From JACQHC01 sp035559715 (lineage in GTDB: Bacteria > Gemmatimonadota > Gemmatimonadetes > Gemmatimonadales > GWC2-71-9): a stretch of DNA of 28,065 nt. Positions 7,287 through 13,561 of this stretch are shown one piece after another. Position 1 is the stretch's first letter; every line of letters begins with the position of its first letter. Location of the stretch: contig DATMAW010000151.1 of NCBI GenBank assembly GCA_035559715.1, positions 1 to 28,065 of the forward strand, read 5' to 3'. Under the pieces are notes generated by a model. The model did not search any database and had not been told where the DNA came from. It saw nothing but the letters and a program-made list of their open reading frames with translations. Made by a program: the position numbers and the translations under genes.

Positions 7287-8131
7287 TTTTCAGCGTCAGC
7301 GGCGTCTCCTTCCGATATCCGCGGTGCGATGCCGCTGCGCTGCACCACGTGGATCTCGCGGTGCGCGAAGGAGAACTGGTGGCCGTGGTGGGCCCGAACG
7401 GCGGCGGGAAGACCACGCTGTTGCGGCTGATGCTGGGCGTCATCCGGCCGGACGCAGGTGTCGCACGCGTTCTCCATCGCGCCGCGGCAGAATGGGATCG
7501 GCGGGACCTGGCCCGCCTCGTGGGCGTCGTTGTCCAACGGGAGGAGCCCGCCTTTCCGCTCTCGGTCCAGGAAGCCGTGCGGATGGGCCGCTACGCGCAC
7601 GTTGGGCCGCTGGGCTCGTTTCGGGAGGCGGACCGCGCGGCCGTCCGGCAGGCGCTCTCGCGGTGCGACGTGGAGCATCTGGCGAACCGCTTCGTGAGCA
7701 CGTTGTCCGGGGGTGAGTGGCAGCGGGTGCGCATCGCGCGGGCCCTGGCGCAGCAACCCCGGGCGCTCGTGCTGGACGAGCCCACGGCCAACCTCGATGT
7801 CCGTCACGAAATGCACGTGTTCGAGTTGGTGGCCGAGCTGGTGCGCGCGGAGCACCTCGCCGCGGTGGTCGTGACACACCACGTGAATCTCGCCGCCCGG
7901 TACGCGGACCGTGTCGTGGTGCTGCACACCGGAGCAGTGGTCGCGGCAGGCCCGGCGAATGAGGTCCTCACGCGCGCCACGCTGGAGCGGGTGTTCCAGT
8001 GGCCGGTCGAGGTGTTCTCCTGGCGCGGCACGCCGCAGTTCATACCGCTCAAACGGAGCGATGAACGGCCCGACAACTCATGGTCATCCACGCAAACTGA
8101 GCAGTCGCCAGCCAGCGATCAGGAGGGGTAG
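7274..8131 (+). CDS. btuD: Cobalamin ABC transporter ATP-binding protein (BtuD-like)
   Basis: This is the cytoplasmic ATPase that powers the BtuC permease, 285 residues. It starts at ATG 7274, overlapping btuC by 13 bases. Nucleotide-binding motifs are complete: Walker A GPNGGGKTT (residues 40-48), signature LSGGEWQR, Walker B ALVLDEPTANLD and switch histidine VVTHH. A Q-loop glutamine precedes REEPAFPLSVQEAVRMGR, typical of the FepC/BtuD group. The last 30 or so residues (from KRSDERPDN) are polar and probably disordered; the core domain ends before them. The btuB ribosome-binding site AGGAGG lies inside the last codons. The subfamily alone cannot separate B12 from iron-chelate import; the operon does. 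Confidence 0.93.
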   Translation: MDELIFSVSGVSFRYPRCDAAALHHVDLAVREGELVAVVGPNGGGKTTLLRLMLGVIRPDAGVARVLHRAAAEWDRRDLARLVGVVVQREEPAFPLSVQEAVRMGRYAHVGPLGSFREADRAAVRQALSRCDVEHLANRFVSTLSGGEWQRVRIARALAQQPRALVLDEPTANLDVRHEMHVFELVAELVRAEHLAAVVVTHHVNLAARYADRVVVLHTGAVVAAGPANEVLTRATLERVFQWPVEVFSWRGTPQFIPLKRSDERPDNSWSSTQTEQSPASDQEG

Positions 8132-8135
8132 CTCA

Positions 8136-10190
8136 ATGCTCAAGAATGGCCGCGATCGTTTGTCCGCTTCTGTGCTCGTCACGCTGACGGCCCTGGCGGG
8201 CCTCATGAGTTCTCCGCTCACAGGTGCCCGCGCGCAGACGCCGCGGGACACCTTCAGGCTCTCCGAAGTGGTCGTCACCGCCACGCGCCTTCCGACTCCA
8301 AGAGCCGCCGTGACGGCGTTCGTGACCGTCATCTCAGGCGAAGAACTCGAACGTCGGGGGATCCACTCGGTGATTGACGCACTTCGGGACGTGGCGGGTG
8401 TGGCCGTGGCGCAAACAGGCTCGACGGGGAGCCTGGCCTCGGTCTTCGTGCGCGGCGGCGAGAGCGACTACACCACGGTGTTGGTGGATGGCGTCCCGCT
8501 CAACGCGCCGGGTGGAGCGGTAGATCTCGCCGCCGTCACCACGGACAACGTGGAACGCATCGAGATCGTGCGCGGGCCCGCCAGCACGCTCTACGGGTCG
8601 GAGGCCGTGTCCGGCGTTGTGCAGATCTTCACGCGGCGTGGCCGGGGTGTCCCGCGAGCCAGGGCCGAGGTCCGAAGCGGAGTGTTCCGCAGCGCTCGCC
8701 CTGACAACAACCGTGTCATACGGGGCGAGATGACGAGCGTGGCCACGGAATGGAGTGTGCAGGCGGCGGGAGGAACGGAGCAGGTCAACTATGCCCTCGG
8801 CCTCGCGCGGCAGGCGAGTCCGGGACTCTACACCACGGACGGGACACGGCCGTTCAATAACGATTTCCGCAACACGGTGCTCAACGGTCTGGTACGGGTA
8901 GTGCCTGATGCGCGGACCGAAGCCACGCTGAGCGTGCGCTACGGCGACGACACCTACCACTATCCCACGGACGGGCGCGGCCAGCTGGTAGACCGGAATG
9001 CCTTTCAGTATCGCCGCAGCACCACCATCAGCTTCGACGCCGGGCGGTACCTGACGCGCCGGGTCGAAGCGCGGATGTTTCTGGCCGATCACACGACCGA
9101 CGGCGGAACCGATGATCAACCGGACGATGCGGCCGACACCCTGGGCTTCTACGCGTCCGAGAGCCACGCGACGGTTGCGCGACGCAGGGCTGACGCGCGC
9201 GTCATCACCCATCTGCCCGCGGCAACGTCACTGGTGCTCGGCGCGCAGATCGAGCACCAACGGCAGCGTGGGTTCAGCGCGTTCGCGTCGGAGTTCGGCC
9301 CATTCTCGTCGGATGACGATCACCGGCGGGTGAGCCGGGGTTACTACGCACACCTGCAGACCGATGCACTTGGCGCCTTCGCGGTCAGCGGTGGGTTGCG
9401 ACTGGAGGACAACCAGGCGTTCGGCGCGCACTGGACGGCACGGGGGGGACTGGTGTACCGCCCGGTGCGGGGGGGCGGGCTCTCCGTCCGAGCGGCGGCA
9501 GGCTCCGGGTTCAAGGAGCCAACGTTCTACGAGAACTTCGCGACCGGCTTTGTGCGGGGGAATCCCGATCTCCGTCCTGAGCGGTCCGTGAGCGCCGAAG
9601 TCGGGGTCGAGCATGCCCTCAAAGGCCGTGGCATGATGGCCATAACGGCCTTCCGACAGCGTTTTCGTGACCTGATTCAGTTCACGTTCAGCCCGCGGAC
9701 GCCTGGTGATCCGAACTTCCTCAACGTGGGCGAAGCCGAGGCCTCTGGCATGGAGTTCGAGGGGCGGCTTACGGCCACGTCGGCCCTGGAGCTCAGCGCG
9801 ACGTACACGTATCTCCACACCGAGGTGATTGACGGCGGGCTCGACGCGGGCCCGTGTGGCACGTTCGTGCGAGGGCGCCGCCTCCTACGCCGCCCCGCGC
9901 ATGCGGCGTCCGCTGGACTCGACGCCCGTCTCAGGAGCGGTGTGCGGCTTCACGTCATCGGCCGCTACGTTGGCGAGCGGGACGACTGTGACTTCGCAGC
10001 GGTGCCGACTCCCGTAGCCCTGGCCTCGTATGCCGCGGCCGACCTTGCGGCTGAGTGGGACGTCCGCCACCAAGCGCCGGCGACAACTCTGACTCTCAAG
10101 GTGGAAAACGTCACGGGTGCCGATGTGAGGGATGCCTTCAACTTTGCCGCGCGGGGAACGACGGTCTGGCTGGGAGCGCGGATCCGCTAG
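8136..10190 (+). CDS. btuB: TonB-dependent vitamin B12 outer-membrane receptor (BtuB-like)
   Basis: This is the outer-membrane gated channel that captures cobalamin and moves it to the periplasm using TonB energy. The 684-residue product starts at ATG 8136 after AGGAGG (8121-8126); the in-frame opening upstream lies within btuD and lacks a signal. Signal peptide residues 1-33 (cleavage near ARA/Q), a TonB-box-like SEVVVTATRL (43-52), plug domain about 55-168 (VFVRGGES, VLVDGVPLN, VERIEIVRGPASTLYGSEAV), then a beta-barrel with alternating amphipathic strands and a C-terminal strand ending TTVWLGARIR. Many family members end in Phe or Trp; here the last residue is Arg, a small oddity. BtuF, BtuC and BtuD precede it, completing the route from outer membrane to cytoplasm apart from TonB/ExbBD, which are not in the window. 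Confidence 0.93.
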   Translation: MLKNGRDRLSASVLVTLTALAGLMSSPLTGARAQTPRDTFRLSEVVVTATRLPTPRAAVTAFVTVISGEELERRGIHSVIDALRDVAGVAVAQTGSTGSLASVFVRGGESDYTTVLVDGVPLNAPGGAVDLAAVTTDNVERIEIVRGPASTLYGSEAVSGVVQIFTRRGRGVPRARAEVRSGVFRSARPDNNRVIRGEMTSVATEWSVQAAGGTEQVNYALGLARQASPGLYTTDGTRPFNNDFRNTVLNGLVRVVPDARTEATLSVRYGDDTYHYPTDGRGQLVDRNAFQYRRSTTISFDAGRYLTRRVEARMFLADHTTDGGTDDQPDDAADTLGFYASESHATVARRRADARVITHLPAATSLVLGAQIEHQRQRGFSAFASEFGPFSSDDDHRRVSRGYYAHLQTDALGAFAVSGGLRLEDNQAFGAHWTARGGLVYRPVRGGGLSVRAAAGSGFKEPTFYENFATGFVRGNPDLRPERSVSAEVGVEHALKGRGMMAITAFRQRFRDLIQFTFSPRTPGDPNFLNVGEAEASGMEFEGRLTATSALELSATYTYLHTEVIDGGLDAGPCGTFVRGRRLLRRPAHAASAGLDARLRSGVRLHVIGRYVGERDDCDFAAVPTPVALASYAAADLAAEWDVRHQAPATTLTLKVENVTGADVRDAFNFAARGTTVWLGARIR

Positions 10191-10242
10191 CGGGAGCCGC
10201 CGAACGGTGACGCTCGCCAACGATGGCCGCGCGACAGCGCCT

Positions 10243-10248
10243 TATCTT
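10243..10248 (+). promoter_or_regulatory. Possible -10 element for leaderless recO transcript
   Basis: TATCTT at 10243-10248 ends nine bases before the recO ATG (10258), and no Shine-Dalgarno sequence is visible between them. This spacing would place the transcription start at or next to the start codon, giving a leaderless mRNA. No convincing -35 hexamer was found, so the call is tentative. Confidence 0.35.
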
Positions 10249-10257
10249 TCATCGTTG

Positions 10258-11019
10258 ATGCCTCCGACGTCCTCCCCAGCCGTTATCCTCCACGCGTTCA
10301 AGTATGGAGAAACGTCGAAGATCGTGCGGCTCGCCACTCCGGGGCACGGCGTGGTCAGTGCGATCGCCAAGGGGGCCATGCGCCGCAAGAGCCCCTTCGG
10401 GGCTCGGCTGCAGGTGCTGACGCGTGGCACGGCGCAGCTGTACCTGAAGCGGAATCGCGAGCTCCAGACGCTCGCGGGCTTCGACGTGGTCACCGAGTGG
10501 CAGCCGCTGAGCCACGACCTCGGGCGGTTCGCCGCGGCCGCCGTGCTCGCCGAGCTGGTCCTGCGTTGCTCACCGGCGGAGCCACAGCCTGTTGTATACG
10601 ACGTGCTTTCTACGGGGCTCGACCGCGTGGCGGCAGCTCGAGCCGACGTGCTTCGTCCGGTCGCGCTCGCCACCGTCTGGCGCCTGGTGGCCACGCTCGG
10701 CTTCGCGCCCACGCTCGACACGTGCGCCCGCGACGGTCGCCCCGTGGCCCCAGGACCCGCTGCCTTCTCGGTGGCGCACGGTGGTCTCGTGTGCGAGCGA
10801 TGTGCCGGCGGCGGGCGTCGGCGCTTGCCGGCGGAGGATCGCCGCGCGCTCGAGCACCTGGTGGCCGGCGATCATGCTCTCGACGAGCCCCTCACTCCAA
10901 CGCGCGCGGTCGCGCATCGCCGACTGCTTGCTCGTTTTATCCGCCATCACCTTGCGGAAGGGCGCAACCTCCGCGCCCTCGATTTCTGGGAGGCCCAGCC
11001 GTGGACCACCACGTCGTAA
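10258..11019 (+). CDS. recO: DNA repair protein RecO
   Basis: RecO binds single-stranded DNA and SSB and helps RecR load RecA during gap repair. The 253-residue product starts at ATG 10258; earlier in-frame starts lie within the end of btuB. The N-terminal OB fold reads AVILHAFKYGETSKIVRLATPGHG then VVSAIAKGAMRRKSPFGARL, both characteristic of the family. A helical middle (AAAAVLAELVLRCSPAEPQP) and a C-terminal zinc-ribbon-like segment follow. That segment keeps only three cysteines (DTCARDG and GLVCERC), whereas zinc-binding family members usually have four, so metal binding may be lost or altered. The C-terminal helix LLARFIRHHLAEGRNLRALDF is typical. The last 19 bases overlap selB. Confidence 0.9.
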   Translation: MPPTSSPAVILHAFKYGETSKIVRLATPGHGVVSAIAKGAMRRKSPFGARLQVLTRGTAQLYLKRNRELQTLAGFDVVTEWQPLSHDLGRFAAAAVLAELVLRCSPAEPQPVVYDVLSTGLDRVAAARADVLRPVALATVWRLVATLGFAPTLDTCARDGRPVAPGPAAFSVAHGGLVCERCAGGGRRRLPAEDRRALEHLVAGDHALDEPLTPTRAVAHRRLLARFIRHHLAEGRNLRALDFWEAQPWTTTS

Positions 11020-12881
11020 TCGGCACCGCGGGGCACGTGGACCACGGCAAGACGGCGCTCGTCAAGGCGCTCACCGGCACGGACACCGATCGGTGGGAGG
11101 AAGAGAAGCGACGGGGCATCACGATTGACCTGGGGTTCGCCGCGATGCGGTTGGCCCCCGACGTCACGGCGAGCGTCGTGGACGTCCCGGGACACGAGGA
11201 TTTCGTGCGGAACATGGTGGCCGGAGCGACGGGCGTGGACGTGGCGCTCCTCGTGGTGGCGGCTGACGAAGGCGTGATGCCTCAAACCACCGAGCATCTC
11301 GCAATCCTGGAGTTCCTGGCCGTCTCATCCGGTGTGGTGGCGATTTCCAAGGCTGATCTGGTGGATCAGGAGTGGCTGGACTTGGTCCGCACGGACGTCG
11401 CCGAACGGCTGGCTGCCACGAGCATCCGTTGGGAGCCGCCCGTGGCGGTATCGTCGGTGACAGGCGCCGGACTCGACCATCTGCGCGATGCGCTGACCGC
11501 CGCCGCACGGCGTTCGCGGGCGCGCATGCGGGACGACGTGTTTCGTCTGCCGGTGGATCGGGTCTTCACGATTGCGGGCGCGGGAACCGTGGTCACGGGG
11601 ACCACGTGGAGCGGCGCCGTATCCGTGGGAGATGAGGTCATCGTCCTGCCCGGTGGGAGCCGGGCGCGAGTGCGGAGCATCGAAGTTCATGGAGAAGCGC
11701 GCGGTCGCGCGGAGCCGGGGCGCCGCACGGCGCTGGCGCTGGCGGGGGTAGAACGAGATGCCTGCGAGCGGGGCAGTGTGATCGTGTCCGATCCCTCCTG
11801 GCGGGCCACGACGGCCGTTGACGTCATCGTCTCGCTCCTCCCATCCGCTCGCCCGCTCACGCAACGAACGCCGGTTCGGCTGCACCTTGGCACGGCAGAG
11901 GTGATGGCGCGAGTGACGCCGCTCGAGAACGAGATCGCCCCCGGAACGTCGGCTCCGGCACGGTTGCGCCTGGCCGGGTCCATCGTGAGCCGGTGGGGCG
12001 ATCGTGGTGTGCTGAGGTCCGCCTCGCCGGTCACCACCATTGGAGGCTGTGTGGTCGTGGACCCCTGGCCGCCGTCCCGCCCGCGGCGACCAGTCGGTGC
12101 CGCTCAACGCGGAGCCTCGGACCCGGTAGCGCGCGTTCGAGCCTTCGTAGAGCGAAGTGAGTTGATCGGCGAGTCGCTGAAAGTGGCCGACCTGCCGGTG
12201 CGTTTAGGCGTTCATCCCGGCGCCGTCGGGCAGACCATTGCTGCCGCCGCTCGGGACGGTGTCACGCAGGTGGGGGAAGCGCTGGTCTCCCGCAGCGCCG
12301 GAATCGCGGGAGTGGAGTTAGCCAGGCGGGCACTGGAGGCGTATCATCGGGCGCATTCGCTCGAGCCAGGCATGCCCCTGGAGCTGTGGCGCAAGGAGTT
12401 GGGCGGCGGCGAAGTCTCGAGGCTGGTGGAGACACAGCTGCTGGCGAGCGGAGAAGCCGTAGTCGACGGCGCGTACATCAGGGCCGAGTGGCATGTGCCG
12501 GCCGTGCCTCCCTCGCTCGCCGCGACGGCAACCAAGGTGATGGAGGAACTGTCGAAAGCAGGGAAGGAGGGGCGAACGCCAGCCGAATTGGCGGCGGTCG
12601 CACCTGCGGATGCGCATTCACTCCTGGAGTTCTTCGTCAGGGACGGCCGAGCGGCCAGGGTTGGTCGGGACCGATATTACGTTCGCGCCGAGCTCGAGCG
12701 AATCCGTGATTCCATCTTGGCCGAGATCAAGCGGTTAGGGCAGGCCTCGCCGGCCGATCTGCGCCAGGTAACCGGTCTGTCGCGGAAGTACTTGATTCCC
12801 CTGCTGGAGTGGATGGACGGTGCCGGCTTCACGGTTCGAGTCGGTGATGCGCGACGCCTCGGTCCGGCGGCGCATCATTAA
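11001..12881 (+). CDS. selB: Selenocysteine-specific translation elongation factor SelB
   Basis: SelB carries selenocysteyl-tRNA to the ribosome at UGA codons marked by a SECIS hairpin. The 626-residue product starts at GTG 11001, seven bases after GGGAGG (10988-10993), inside the end of recO. G-domain motifs are GHVDHGKT (11-18), switch I RGITIDLGFA, DVPGHEDF, and SKADLV as the base-recognition motif; domains II and III follow (FTIAGAGTVVTGTTWSG, AEVMARVTPLE). The C-terminal half holds several winged-helix modules, the last being GLSRKYLIPLLEWMDGAGFTVRVGD, which in characterised SelB contacts SECIS RNA. The length and these modules separate it from EF-Tu. Neither selA, selD nor a tRNA-Sec is in the window, and I saw no in-frame UGA gene here. 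Confidence 0.95.
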   Translation: MDHHVVIGTAGHVDHGKTALVKALTGTDTDRWEEEKRRGITIDLGFAAMRLAPDVTASVVDVPGHEDFVRNMVAGATGVDVALLVVAADEGVMPQTTEHLAILEFLAVSSGVVAISKADLVDQEWLDLVRTDVAERLAATSIRWEPPVAVSSVTGAGLDHLRDALTAAARRSRARMRDDVFRLPVDRVFTIAGAGTVVTGTTWSGAVSVGDEVIVLPGGSRARVRSIEVHGEARGRAEPGRRTALALAGVERDACERGSVIVSDPSWRATTAVDVIVSLLPSARPLTQRTPVRLHLGTAEVMARVTPLENEIAPGTSAPARLRLAGSIVSRWGDRGVLRSASPVTTIGGCVVVDPWPPSRPRRPVGAAQRGASDPVARVRAFVERSELIGESLKVADLPVRLGVHPGAVGQTIAAAARDGVTQVGEALVSRSAGIAGVELARRALEAYHRAHSLEPGMPLELWRKELGGGEVSRLVETQLLASGEAVVDGAYIRAEWHVPAVPPSLAATATKVMEELSKAGKEGRTPAELAAVAPADAHSLLEFFVRDGRAARVGRDRYYVRAELERIRDSILAEIKRLGQASPADLRQVTGLSRKYLIPLLEWMDGAGFTVRVGDARRLGPAAHH

Positions 12882-12896
12882 GCCGGATAGGCTGGC

Positions 12897-12925
12897 TTGA
12901 CCCCGTTATCGGTCGGTCCTAACTT
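12897..12925 (+). promoter_or_regulatory. Sigma70-like promoter of the sorting-domain-like protein gene
   Basis: TTGACC (12897-12902) and TAACTT (12920-12925) are 17 bases apart, in the intergenic gap after selB. A start near 12932 would give a leader of about 74 bases before the ATG at 13006. With the terminator at 13463-13498 it frames a single-gene transcript. Confidence 0.6.
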
Positions 12926-12938
12926 TAACTGAGAAGGC

Positions 12939-12995
12939 ATGGCTGAACCCTTCACACTCAAGGAGCTTGCGTTCGGGCCTTTGTTGTCAGAATAG
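12939..12995 (+). CDS. Possible short upstream ORF (18 codons) in the leader
   Basis: ATG 12939 opens an 18-residue frame (M-A-E-P-F-T-L-K-E-L-A-F-G-P-L-L-S-E) that ends at TAG 12993-12995, whose last bases belong to the ribosome-binding site of the next gene. A GAGAAGG precedes it, but only one base from the ATG, which is closer than normal. The placement suits translational coupling or a leader peptide, but coding status is unproven and the peptide is not recognised. Confidence 0.2.
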   Translation: MAEPFTLKELAFGPLLSE

Positions 12996-13005
12996 GAGCT
13001 ACAAA

Positions 13006-13431
13006 ATGAGGGTTGTTGCCTGGGCGGTAGTGTTGCTCGGGCTCGTCGTGGCGACACCCGAGCGGGTCGCGGCGCAATCATCGCAACAGGGCGCCGAGGT
13101 GTCGCTGGGCAGGAATTTCCCGAACCCGTTCAATCCGGAGACGTGGATTCCGTTCCAGATCCCGAAGTCGCTGTTTGACGACGGGAAGCCTCCGGTGGTG
13201 AGCCTGCGCATATACAACGTGCTGGCTCAGCTCGTAGCTGTTCCGATTCTCCAAGGCTCGGGTGAGCTGCTGGAGAACCTGAGCCTCGAGTGGAATGGGA
13301 CAGGGAACTACGTCGCCTACTGGGACGGCAAGTACAGAGGTACTGACCGAGAGGCTGCATCCGGAGTCTACGTCTACCAGCTCGAAGTGGACGGCGTGCG
13401 ACGAACCGAGAAGATGACGATCATCAAGTGA
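13006..13431 (+). CDS. Small secreted protein consisting of a FlgD-like / type A sorting-domain fold
   Basis: The product has 141 residues and starts at ATG 13006, seven bases after AGGAG (12994-12998). Residues 1-23 are a signal peptide (cleavage near VAA/Q). The rest matches the pattern of C-terminal FlgD-like Ig or type A sorting domains: NFPNPFNPETWIPFQI (37-52), VSLRIYNVLAQLVAV (65-79), YWDGKYRGTDREAASGVYVY (105-124) and a closing KMTIIK. Such domains normally sit at the C-terminus of large secreted proteins and direct secretion or surface attachment; here there is no cargo domain. The role is unknown: it might be a surface or periplasmic structural protein, a decoy or remnant, or an independent adhesion module. 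It has its own promoter and strong terminator, which argues against a mere gene fragment. Confidence 0.85.
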   Translation: MRVVAWAVVLLGLVVATPERVAAQSSQQGAEVSLGRNFPNPFNPETWIPFQIPKSLFDDGKPPVVSLRIYNVLAQLVAVPILQGSGELLENLSLEWNGTGNYVAYWDGKYRGTDREAASGVYVYQLEVDGVRRTEKMTIIK

Positions 13432-13462
13432 GAGCAGAAACGCTCCACCCCCCGAGTCGGCC

Positions 13463-13498
13463 AGGGCGCGCTGAGTAGTCAGCGCGCCCTGTCGTTTT
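13463..13498 (+). terminator. Strong intrinsic terminator after the sorting-domain-like gene
   Basis: AGGGCGCGCTGA (13463-13474) and TCAGCGCGCCCT (13479-13490) form a perfect 12-pair stem with a GTAG loop, followed by GTCGTTTT. It separates the small secreted-protein gene from clpB. Confidence 0.88.
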
Positions 13499-13561
13499 GA
13501 CGCCCGTCATTGCCGGAACGGCGCAGATTAGGGCACGACCATTGCCGCACACGGTTCAGTG

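Noticed and set aside
13499..13561. CIRCE or sigma32-type heat-shock element before clpB
   Set aside because: No TTAGCACTC-type inverted repeat or CTTGAA/CCCCAT pair. A TTGACG at 13497 has no -10 at the right distance and overlaps the preceding terminator.
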